Positions 25,197-32,693 of a stretch of DNA of 64,000 nt are shown in pieces. Under the pieces are notes generated by a model. That model was not told the DNA's origin. It ran no database searches and saw only the letters and a list, made by a program, of their open reading frames with translations. The position numbers and the translations under genes are program-made. Numbering within the stretch: the stretch's first letter is position 1; the number at the start of each line of letters is the position of its first letter. Source of the stretch: Streptomyces sp. Je 1-79 (GTDB taxonomy: Bacteria; Actinomycetota; Actinomycetes; Streptomycetales; Streptomycetaceae); NCBI RefSeq assembly GCF_025195125.1, contig NZ_JAMGSL010000019.1, forward strand, positions 1 through 64,000. The letters are read 5' to 3'.

Positions 25197-25741
25197 GGCT
25201 GGGGCTCCTCGGTACGGGCGGTCGGTGGTGCGGTGGGCTCGGGGCGGGGCAACGGGAGGCGGACGGGTGTCACGCTCACGCCGCGCCGCCGGGGCGGGGT
25301 CCGGTCACCGGGCTCGGCCGCGCGGGGCGGGGCCAGGCGGATGGCGCGCACGTACGGGGCGGGGCTCCTCCGTGCCGGTACGTACGTCGGTACGACACCC
25401 GTGCTGATGACGGGCCGCGGTGGGGCGGGGTCGGTCGCCGTGTCCGGGGCCAGGTCCCGGGCGGGGTCGGTGGCTGGTGCCAGGGCCGTGGCAGGAGGCG
25501 TCGCGGGATCAGTAGCCGGAGCCGTGGCCGGAGCCGTGGCGGGATCCGGCGCCGGAGCAGGATCCGTAGCCACGTCCGGAGCCGGAGCCGTAGCCAGGTC
25601 CGGAGCCGGAGCCGTGGCGGGAGCCAGGTCCGTGGCCAAAGCCCTAGCCAGGTCCGGAGCCGGGGCCGTATCGGGATCCGTAACCGGGCCCGTGGCCGCA
25701 GTCAGGTCCGGAGCCGCGGCCGTCGGCCGGTCGGTCGTCAT
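25193..25741 (-). CDS. Ala/Pro/Thr/Asp-rich low-complexity protein in SMC operon
   Basis: A 182-aa protein. Residues about 1-110 are repeats of ATDPATAPAPDLA-type sequence, which should be disordered; residues about 110-182 are Pro/Arg-rich with a less repetitive block (GVVPTYVPARRSPAPYVRA). It overlaps the kleisin-like gene by 4 bp (ATGA) and the MukE-like gene by 4 bp (GTGA), strong evidence that it is translated. Its function is unknown; a flexible linker, DNA- or partner-tethering role within the condensin complex is inferred. The repeat tract probably varies in length between strains. Confidence 0.6.
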   Translation of the reverse strand: MTTDRPTAAAPDLTAATGPVTDPDTAPAPDLARALATDLAPATAPAPDLATAPAPDVATDPAPAPDPATAPATAPATDPATPPATALAPATDPARDLAPDTATDPAPPRPVISTGVVPTYVPARRSPAPYVRAIRLAPPRAAEPGDRTPPRRRGVSVTPVRLPLPRPEPTAPPTARTEEPQP

Positions 25742-27264
25742 GAGGCCTCCGAGCGGTCCGCCGCCATGCCCAGCGCGTCCAGCAGCGCGGTGCCCACTAT
25801 CAGGTCGGCACCGCCGAATTCGGGGTCGTCGAGCTGCGTTCCGTCGTCGACCGCGAAGAGCAGCCGCTCCTCGCCCTGGCGGTACGCCGTGCCGACCGGG
25901 GGGCTCGCCGCGTGGACGGCGAGGAGGGCCACCAGGTAGGGCAGGTCGGGGTCGCGGAGCCGGGCCTCGGCGAGCAGGCCGGAGAGGCGGCGGGGGGCGT
26001 CGTGCTCCAGGTCGAGCAGCTCCATCGCGCTCGCCAGCTGCTGCTCGCTGAAGCGGCTGTCGTCGGGCGTGGCGATAAGGTCCGGCTCGGGCATCTCCGC
26101 GCCCAGGTGCTCGCGCTCGACGGGCGGGGTGAGGAGCATGTCGACCAGGTCGCCGACGCGCACGGACGCGGGGGTGCGCAGTCCCGTCCCCCGGGCGAAG
26201 AACGCGTCCGTTACCTTGATCGCCTGCTCGACGGGGAGCGGCAGGATCGGCGCGACCAGCTGCCCGTACAGGTCTATCCCGGTGTACGAGGTGGGGGCGG
26301 CGAAGGCCTGCCGGTCCTGCTCCGCCCGGAACAGCGGGCCCGCCTCGAGGAGGCGGGACTGGAGCTGGGTGTGACGGCGGATGCAGTCCTTGACGATGTC
26401 GACGAGTTCGGCGGCGCGGCGCTTGTGCTCGGGGTCCTCGGCCTCGTCACGGGCCTTGCGGATGTTGGTCAGGATCGCGTTCTCGTGGCGGTACCGGTCG
26501 GCGACGTGGTCGAGCGCCTCGGCGATCATGTCCGGGACGGCCTGCAGCCAGTCCACCGCGCGCACGTTGCGCCGGGTCGCCTCCAGGGTCTTGCGCAGGG
26601 TCTCGGCGTACTGGACGGTCCGGTACCGCGCCTGCTCGGCGGCGAGCTGGGCGTCGGCGAGCCGGCCCCGGCTGATCAGGACCTCCAGCTTGACCTCGGC
26701 GGCGATCTGGGCGCTGGTGACGTCGGTGTCGAGGGCGCCGACGAGGACGTTGACCGCTTCGTCCGTCGTACGGAGGTAGACCCCGCCGCCGTAGCCGGGG
26801 ACTTCTTCGATCAGCTTGAAGTCGTAGTCGCGGCGGATGTACACGCCGTCGGCGCCGAAGGTGCCGTAGACGGCACGGAAGCCGCGGTCCACACTGCCGA
26901 CGTTGATCAGGTTCTCCAGGACCCAGCGGGCCACGCGCTCGTGCTCGGCGGCGGGGCGGACGGGAGCCTGGGCGGCGACGCGGGGCAGCAGACGGGCGAC
27001 GATCTGCTCGTGGTCGGCGCCCGTGTCGAAGTCCATGTTGAGTGTGACGAGGTCGATGGCGGCGAGGGCGACCTCGGCCATCGCGTAGACCGAGTACTCA
27101 CCGGCCAGATTCGCCTTGCGCGTGTCCAGGTCGTGCAGCGGCGCCGTGCACGCGAGCGCGCGGAGGCGCCGCGCGAGCCCTTCGTCGGCGGCCGGACCCT
27201 GCGCGGGCCGCGGCCCCGCGCTGAGCTGGGGCGGAACGAAGTCCGTCGAGGCAGGCGAAGTCAC
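25738..27264 (-). CDS. Kleisin-like subunit (MukF/JetA-like, putative)
   Basis: A 508-aa soluble protein with a helical middle containing EVKLEVLISRGRLADAQLAAEQARYRT and DKNAILTNIRKARDEAEDPEHKRRAAELVDIVKD-like sequence. An N-terminal helical part (GEYSVYAMAEVALAAIDLVTLN) could be the winged-helix dimerisation domain. It opens a four-gene coupled operon ending in an SMC ATPase, which is the main reason for the call. GTG 27264 is the best start; no strong ribosome-binding site is adjacent. The DNA between here and 27507 holds no supported gene. Confidence 0.6.
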   Translation of the reverse strand: MTSPASTDFVPPQLSAGPRPAQGPAADEGLARRLRALACTAPLHDLDTRKANLAGEYSVYAMAEVALAAIDLVTLNMDFDTGADHEQIVARLLPRVAAQAPVRPAAEHERVARWVLENLINVGSVDRGFRAVYGTFGADGVYIRRDYDFKLIEEVPGYGGGVYLRTTDEAVNVLVGALDTDVTSAQIAAEVKLEVLISRGRLADAQLAAEQARYRTVQYAETLRKTLEATRRNVRAVDWLQAVPDMIAEALDHVADRYRHENAILTNIRKARDEAEDPEHKRRAAELVDIVKDCIRRHTQLQSRLLEAGPLFRAEQDRQAFAAPTSYTGIDLYGQLVAPILPLPVEQAIKVTDAFFARGTGLRTPASVRVGDLVDMLLTPPVEREHLGAEMPEPDLIATPDDSRFSEQQLASAMELLDLEHDAPRRLSGLLAEARLRDPDLPYLVALLAVHAASPPVGTAYRQGEERLLFAVDDGTQLDDPEFGGADLIVGTALLDALGMAADRSEAS

Positions 27265-27506
27265 GGTGCACAGATTAGGTCCTCGAACTGACAACGGTCG
27301 AAACGGCGCAGATGCGACCCCGGCCGGAGGCGGGACGTGGTAGCGCGGACGCGGCTCGCTCTCACGCGGCGTGGGGGCGCGTCGACGCCCGGCGTCCCGG
27401 CGCGGACGCGACACCGCCGTGCGCCGTACGACCGTGCAGCGTCTGCTGTGCGTCGGTGCGGCGTGCGCCGCGCGGCGTCCGGCCGTGCCGCGCGCGGCCC
27501 GCGGGC

Positions 27507-28211
27507 TCAGGCGTCCGGGGAGTCCGGTTCCTCGACCGCTTTCCCGTACACCGCGACGATCCGGGTGAGGGAGTCGTCGAGGTAGCGGGCCAGGAGGCGT
27601 TCCGCCGTCCCGCGCTCCCCGGCGAGCAGTGCGTCCAGAATCTCCCGGTTTCGCAGGAGATAAGGCTCGTGAAGACCGCGCGGGTCGTCCACGACGTGGA
27701 AGGCGAGGCGGAGTTCGGCGAGGACGCCCCGCATCAGTTCGTCCGTGCGCGCGCTGCCGGCCAGGGCGACCAGTTCGCGGTGGAAGTGGATGTTGGCGGT
27801 GGAGACGCCCTTCCAGTCCTGCGCGCGTGCCGCCTGCTCGCCCTCCTCCACCGCGCCCGCGAGGCCGTCCAGGGCGAACGGCGGCTGCCCCAGTCCGTGC
27901 ACGACGGCGCATTCGACGAGACGGCGGGTGCGGTAGATGTCGGCGACGTCCTCGACGGCGAGGACCCGGACGAAGACGCCCCGGTTGAGTTCGTGGACGA
28001 GCAGCCGCTCATGGGTGAGCAGGCGGAACGCCTCGCGGAGCGTGTTGCGGGACACCCCGAGCGCGCCGCCGATGCTGTCCTCGGAGAGCCGGGTACCGGG
28101 CGGGAAGAAGCCCTCGGCGATCCGGGTGCGCAGGATGTCCGCCACCCGTTCCGCCGTGCTGGTCCGCCCGAGCAGTGCCCGGTCGTCCGCGAGTTCGCCG
28201 ATTCCGCCCAC
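27507..28211 (-). CDS. GntR-family (FadR-type) regulator
   Basis: A 234-aa regulator with an N-terminal GntR winged helix (DSIGGALGVSRNTLREAFRLLTHERLL) and a C-terminal all-helical FCD ligand domain (ANIHFHRELVALAG, with metal-binding-type His). It diverges from the permease-pxpABC operon. The perfect palindrome at 28297-28313 between them is a likely operator. I infer it represses the operon until an oxoproline-like or related acid ligand binds. GTG 28211 has GAGG upstream. Confidence 0.85.
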   Translation of the reverse strand: MGGIGELADDRALLGRTSTAERVADILRTRIAEGFFPPGTRLSEDSIGGALGVSRNTLREAFRLLTHERLLVHELNRGVFVRVLAVEDVADIYRTRRLVECAVVHGLGQPPFALDGLAGAVEEGEQAARAQDWKGVSTANIHFHRELVALAGSARTDELMRGVLAELRLAFHVVDDPRGLHEPYLLRNREILDALLAGERGTAERLLARYLDDSLTRIVAVYGKAVEEPDSPDA

Positions 28212-28290
28212 CGTGCCTCGTTTCTCTCGTCGCCCGCGGCCGAGTCAATACCAGGTCCTTCGCGGAGACAAGAACATGCCGACATACCTC

Positions 28291-28320
28291 TTGTCGGATC
28301 GTTGAACGATCCCCTACGTT
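28291..28320 (+). promoter_or_regulatory. GntR operator inside the permease-pxp promoter
   Basis: GGATCGTT-G-AACGATCC (28297-28313) is a perfect 8-bp palindrome with one central base. It is flanked exactly by TTGTCG (28291-28296, -35-like) and TACGTT (28315-28320, -10-like), so a bound dimer would occupy the promoter spacer. It is the best candidate target of the divergent GntR regulator. Confidence 0.65.
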
Positions 28321-28383
28321 GACGACACCGCACAGTCCCCGGACACGTCACTCAGCACGCCCTCCCCCCTCCGCGAGGTGCCC

Positions 28384-29664
28384 ATGAGCACGACACAGAC
28401 CCAGCAGCAGACCCAGGGCGAACGGCCCGACGACACGGGCGCGTTCGCCTGGCTGCGCGCCCTCGGGCCGCGCGGCAGGCGCGCCTTCGGCGGCGCGTTC
28501 GGCGGATACGCCCTGGACTCCTACGACTTCTTCACGCTGCCGCTCTCGATGGTGGCCATCGCCGCCTACTTCAGCCTGGACAAGGGCCAGACCGGCCTGC
28601 TCACCACGGTCACCCTGGTCGTCTCGGCGATCGGCGGCGCACTGGCCGGCATCCTGGCCGACCGCATCGGCCGCGTGAAGGCGCTGATGATCACCGTCAT
28701 CACCTACGCGCTCTTCACCGTCCTGTGCGGCTTCGCGCCCAACTACGAGACGCTGATGGTCTTCCGGGCCCTCCAGGGCCTCGGTTTCGGCGGCGAGTGG
28801 GCGGTCGGCGCGATCCTGGTCGCCGAGTACGCCTCCGCCAAGCACCGCGGCCGTACGCTCGGCGGCATCCAGAGCGCGTGGGCGGTCGGCTGGGCGCTCG
28901 CGGTGATCGTGTACACCCTGGTCTTCGCGTTCGTCGACGCCGACACCGCGTGGCGGGTCATGTTCTGGACGGGCGCCCTGCCCGCGCTGCTCGTCGTCTA
29001 CGTCCGGCGGAACGTCGAGGACGCCCCGCAGGCCGCCGAGATCCGCCGCGCCTCGGCCGAGCGCGGCTCCTTCACCGCCATCTTCAAACCGTCCCTGCTG
29101 CGCACCACGCTCTTCGCGGTGCTGCTCTCGACGGGTGTGCAGGGCGGCTACTACACCCTCGCCACCTGGGTCCCGACCTTCCTGAAGACCGAACGGGGCC
29201 TGACGGTCGTCGGCACCGGCGGCTACCTGGCGTTCCTGATATCGGGCGCCTTCATCGGCTATCTGACCGGCGGCTACCTCACGGACCTGCTCGGCAGGAA
29301 GAAGAACATCGCGCTCTTCGCCGCCCTGTCCGCGCTGTCCGTCCTCGCCTACACGAACATCCCCTCCGGGGCGAACACGCTCCTGCTCGTGCTCGGATTC
29401 CCGCTCGGCTTCTGCATGTCGGCCATCTTCAGCGGATTCGGCTCCTTCCTCGCCGAGCTGTACCCGACGGCGGTACGGGGCACGGGGCAGGGCTTCACGT
29501 ACAACACCGGCCGCGCGGTGGGCGCGGTCTTCCCGACCCTGGTGGGCTTCCTCGGCGAGAGCTGGGGCGTCGGCGGGGCACTGGTCTTCGGAGCTGTCGG
29601 CTATGGTCTCGCGGTCCTCGCCCTGCTGGGGCTGCCGGAGACGCGCGGAAGGGAACTGACGTGA
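28384..29664 (+). CDS. MFS transporter (sialate/aromatic-acid:H+ symporter type)
   Basis: A 426-aa permease with about 12 membrane helices and the MFS motif GILADRIGRVKALM. FRALQGLGFGGEWAVGAILVAEY is typical of the metabolite:H+ symporter group. As first gene before pxpABC it probably imports 5-oxoproline or a related carboxylate. ATG 28384 is preceded by GCGAGG; GTG 28378 is possible. The palindromic operator lies about 70 bp upstream. Confidence 0.88.
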   Translation: MSTTQTQQQTQGERPDDTGAFAWLRALGPRGRRAFGGAFGGYALDSYDFFTLPLSMVAIAAYFSLDKGQTGLLTTVTLVVSAIGGALAGILADRIGRVKALMITVITYALFTVLCGFAPNYETLMVFRALQGLGFGGEWAVGAILVAEYASAKHRGRTLGGIQSAWAVGWALAVIVYTLVFAFVDADTAWRVMFWTGALPALLVVYVRRNVEDAPQAAEIRRASAERGSFTAIFKPSLLRTTLFAVLLSTGVQGGYYTLATWVPTFLKTERGLTVVGTGGYLAFLISGAFIGYLTGGYLTDLLGRKKNIALFAALSALSVLAYTNIPSGANTLLLVLGFPLGFCMSAIFSGFGSFLAELYPTAVRGTGQGFTYNTGRAVGAVFPTLVGFLGESWGVGGALVFGAVGYGLAVLALLGLPETRGRELT

Positions 29665-29782
29665 CACCGGCGACTGTGCTCGGCCCGCGGGCGGCACGCG
29701 CGCGTGCACGTGCGGGCCGGCCCTTCCCCACGGCCGGCCGGACGTCCGGCCACACCCGGGCCGATCTCATCTGGGAGGGACC

Positions 29783-30547
29783 ATGACCGAGGCCTCGATC
29801 GACCTCAACGCCGACCTCGGAGAGGGCTTCGGCCGCTGGACGCTCACCGACGACGAGGAGCTGCTGTCCGTCGTCACCAGCGCCAACGTGGCCTGTGGCT
29901 TCCACGCCGGGGACGCGGTCACCATGCGCCGCGTCTGCGAACTGGCGGCCGCGAGGGGCGTACGGATCGGGGCCCAGGTCTCGTACCGCGACCTCGCCGG
30001 CTTCGGGCGGCGCGCGATGGACGTCCCGGCCGAGGAGCTGGCGGCCGAGGTCGCGTACCAGATCGGCGCGCTCGACGTCTTCGCCCGCGCGGCCGGGTCA
30101 CGGGTCTCGTACGTCAAGCCGCACGGCGCGCTGTACAACCGGGTGGTCCGTGACCAGGAGCAGGCGGCGGCGGTCGTCGACGGGGTGCTGCTCGCGGGTG
30201 GCGGGCTGCCCGTGCTCGGCCTGCCCGGCTCCCGGCTGCACGAGGCCGCCCGGAAGGCGGGGCTGCCGGTGGTCGCCGAGGCCTTCGGAGACCGGGCGTA
30301 CACGGCGGAGGGCACCCTGCTGCCGCGCGGGCAGGAGGGGGCCGTCGTCACCGATCCGGCGCAGGTCGTCGAACGGTCGGTGTCCTTGGCCCGGTTCGGG
30401 GTCGTGACCGCGCACTGCGGGCGGTCGGTCGCCGTGCGGGCCCGCTCGCTCTGTCTGCACGGGGACACCCCGGGCGCGGTCGTTCTCGCCCGGCGGGTGC
30501 GCGCCGAGCTGGAGGCGGGCGGCGTCCGGGTGGAGGCGTTCGCGTGA
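29783..30547 (+). CDS. pxpA: 5-oxoprolinase subunit A (LamB/YcsF family)
   Basis: A 254-aa cytosolic protein with the family signature IDLNADLGEGFGRW at the N-terminus, SANVACGFHAGD, and VKPHGALYN. With PxpB and PxpC it forms the ATP-dependent bacterial 5-oxoprolinase, opening 5-oxo-L-proline to glutamate; PxpA is the core ring-opening subunit. A ribosome-binding site (GGGAGG) lies before the ATG. It overlaps pxpB by 4 bp (GTGA). Confidence 0.94.
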   Translation: MTEASIDLNADLGEGFGRWTLTDDEELLSVVTSANVACGFHAGDAVTMRRVCELAAARGVRIGAQVSYRDLAGFGRRAMDVPAEELAAEVAYQIGALDVFARAAGSRVSYVKPHGALYNRVVRDQEQAAAVVDGVLLAGGGLPVLGLPGSRLHEAARKAGLPVVAEAFGDRAYTAEGTLLPRGQEGAVVTDPAQVVERSVSLARFGVVTAHCGRSVAVRARSLCLHGDTPGAVVLARRVRAELEAGGVRVEAFA

Positions 30548-31170
30548 AGGCGCGGCGGGTGTTCCGGGTGGGCGAACGGGCGCTGCTCGTCGAGTTGGGG
30601 ACGGGCACGGAGACGGAGGCCTTCCACGCCGAGCTGCTGCGCCGGCGGGCGGGCGGTGCGCTGCCGACCGTACGGGAGATCGTGCCGGCGGCGCGGACGG
30701 TGCTGCTCGACGGGGTCGACGCCCCGGACCAACTGGCGGGGCAGTTGCGGGAATGGACGATTCCGCCGCTCCACGCGCGCGTGGAGCAGGCCGTCGACGT
30801 ACCGGTCCGCTACGACGGTCCCGATCTGGCCGAGGTCGCCGCGCTGTGGGGGGTGTCCGTGGAGACGGCGGTCCGGATCCACTCGGCCACCGAGTTCCGG
30901 GTCGCTTTCTGCGGGTTCGCGCCGGGCTTCGGCTATCTGACGGGGCTCGGCGAGCAGTACCAGGTACCGCGCCGGGCCACTCCGCGCACCTCCGTACCGG
31001 CCGGGTCGGTCGCGCTCGCGGGACCGTACACGGGCGTGTATCCCCGTTCCTCCCCCGGCGGCTGGCAGTTGATCGGCTCAACGGACGCGGTGCTGTGGGA
31101 CGCGGGCCGTGAGCCCGCCGCGCTGCTGGCGCCCGGCGCCCGGGTGCGTTTCGTGGTGGAGCGCCGGTGA
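30544..31170 (+). CDS. pxpB: 5-oxoprolinase subunit B (KipI family)
   Basis: A 208-aa KipI/AHS1-family protein with FCGFAPGFGYLTGL and the conserved PRRATPRTSVPAGSVALAGPYTGVYP block. It is the kinase-side partner that with PxpC phosphorylates 5-oxoproline for PxpA. It starts at GTG 30544 and overlaps both neighbours by 4 bp. In B. subtilis the homologue KipI also inhibits KinA; here the pxpABC context argues for metabolism. Confidence 0.93.
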   Translation: MKARRVFRVGERALLVELGTGTETEAFHAELLRRRAGGALPTVREIVPAARTVLLDGVDAPDQLAGQLREWTIPPLHARVEQAVDVPVRYDGPDLAEVAALWGVSVETAVRIHSATEFRVAFCGFAPGFGYLTGLGEQYQVPRRATPRTSVPAGSVALAGPYTGVYPRSSPGGWQLIGSTDAVLWDAGREPAALLAPGARVRFVVERR

Positions 31171-32030
31171 CCGATCGTGCCCTCGCCGTCGTACGGGCCG
31201 GAGCGCTGACCACCGTGCAGGACCTGGGGCGGACCGGGTTCGCACATCTGGGCGTGCCGCGCTCGGGAGCGCTGGATCCGGGGGCGGCGCGGCTGGTGAA
31301 CCGTCTGGTGGGCAATCCGGAGGACGCTGCGGTCCTGGAGACCACCGTCAACGGGTGTGCGGTGCGGCCCCGGGGCGCGGTCACCGTCGCCGTCGGCGGC
31401 GCGCCGTGTCCGGTCACCGTCGACGGCCGGCCGGCCGCCTGGGGAACGGCGGTACGGGTTCCCGCGGGCGCGCTCCTCGACGTCGGTCCGGCCCTCCGGG
31501 GCTTGCGCGCGTACGTGGGGTTCGGCGGCGGCCTCGCCGTCGAACCCGTCCTGGGCAGCCGCTCCACCGACCTGCTGTCCGGGCTCGGCCCGGCTCCGCT
31601 GGCGGACGGGACGGTGCTGCCGCTGGGAGCGGCGTCGGCCGTACGGGGGTCGGTCGACGCTCCCCCCTGGCCGGGCCCGCCGGAGGAACTCGTCCTGCGG
31701 GTCCGGCTGGGGCCGCGTCACGACTGGTTCACACCAGGGGCGCTCCACACCCTGGCCACGCGCGCGTACCGGGTCTCCGCCGCGAGCAACCGCATCGGGC
31801 TGCGCACCGAGGGGCCGCCCCTCCACCGGGCGATCTCGGCTGAACTTCCCAGCGAGGGCATGGTCCTGGGGGCCGTGCAGGTGCCTCCGGACGGGCGGCC
31901 GGTGGTCTTTCTCGCCGACCATCCCACGACGGGCGGCTATCCGGTGGTGGCGGTGGTCCGGGAGTCCGACCTGGCCGCGGCGGCGCAGGCGGTGCCGGGC
32001 ACGGTCGTGCGATTCGTTCCGGTCCGCTGA
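31167..32030 (+). CDS. pxpC: 5-oxoprolinase subunit C (KipA / biotin-dependent carboxyltransferase family)
   Basis: A 287-aa KipA/AHS2-family protein with TVQDLGRTGFAHLGVPRSGALD at the N-terminus and PTTGGYPVVAVV near the C-terminus. It is the third 5-oxoprolinase subunit, coupled to pxpB by a GTGA overlap. Despite the family name it need not use biotin. It is the last gene of the permease-pxpABC operon and is followed by a GGATC-type repeat array. Confidence 0.93.
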   Translation: MTDRALAVVRAGALTTVQDLGRTGFAHLGVPRSGALDPGAARLVNRLVGNPEDAAVLETTVNGCAVRPRGAVTVAVGGAPCPVTVDGRPAAWGTAVRVPAGALLDVGPALRGLRAYVGFGGGLAVEPVLGSRSTDLLSGLGPAPLADGTVLPLGAASAVRGSVDAPPWPGPPEELVLRVRLGPRHDWFTPGALHTLATRAYRVSAASNRIGLRTEGPPLHRAISAELPSEGMVLGAVQVPPDGRPVVFLADHPTTGGYPVVAVVRESDLAAAAQAVPGTVVRFVPVR

Positions 32031-32063
32031 GCGCACCGGCCGGCGGGCGGTGGCGACCGCATG

Positions 32064-32137
32064 ACCGATCCAAGATCATGGATCCAATTTCCAACGTCCG
32101 GATCCCATATCCAACGTCCAATATCCATGATCCTTCG
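32064..32137. repeat. Second GGATC/TCCAACGTCC-type repeat array
   Basis: GATCATGGAT (32074-32083) and ATCCATGATC (32123-32132) are a perfect inverted repeat. Between them TCCAACGTCC occurs twice (32090-32099, 32110-32119). In reverse complement it resembles the 10817-10941 array. It follows pxpC and may terminate it. Confidence 0.7.
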
Positions 32138-32183
32138 GCCCGTCGGAGGCAACGCTCGGACGTCGGACCGCGTCCTCCCGGGT

Positions 32184-32693
32184 GTGATCGAATCCCTCGC
32201 CCCCTCCCTCCCCGACGACGACTCCGAAGAGACGCCGCGCCCCGGCCCCTGGTGGCGCCACGCGGTGTGGGTGGCGGGCATCACCGTCTGCGCGGTGACC
32301 CTGGGGTGGGCGACCGGCTTCTTCCGCATCAGCCCCGAACGGTACGGGCTGCCGTCCGCCGCTCCGGGGCCACTCTGGCCGTACCTGCTCTTCTGGACCG
32401 CAGTCGGCCTCCTGGTGGCAGCCGTTCTGCGGGCCACGGCCGCACGGGTGCCGCTGTACGCCCCGGGCCGGATCGCGGGCGTCCTCACCCTCCTGGGCAC
32501 GCGCCTCTCCCTGGGATGGCGGCCCGGGGCACCGGTGCTGGCGGGGATGGCGGTGGCCGCCCTGGCGGCGGCGGTTGTCTGGTGCGCCATCGGGTTCCGC
32601 TCCGCCCGCGCCGGTCGGCGCCACGGGACGGAAGGGGCGGCGGCAGAGCCGGCGGACGGAGCCCCTTCCCAGGCCCAGGACGCGGCCTCCTAG
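32184..32693 (+). CDS. Small membrane protein, hypothetical
   Basis: A protein of about 169 aa with an acidic N-terminus (SLPDDDSEETPRPG) and three hydrophobic helices (about residues 25-45, 60-80 and 110-135), then a charged low-complexity tail. No family is recognised. The start is uncertain: GTG 32184 is used, because in-frame ATGs at 32061 and 32127 would force translation of the repeat array; none has a good ribosome-binding site. It converges on the oxoprolinase gene, overlapping its stop by 4 bp. Confidence 0.5.
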   Translation: MIESLAPSLPDDDSEETPRPGPWWRHAVWVAGITVCAVTLGWATGFFRISPERYGLPSAAPGPLWPYLLFWTAVGLLVAAVLRATAARVPLYAPGRIAGVLTLLGTRLSLGWRPGAPVLAGMAVAALAAAVVWCAIGFRSARAGRRHGTEGAAAEPADGAPSQAQDAAS

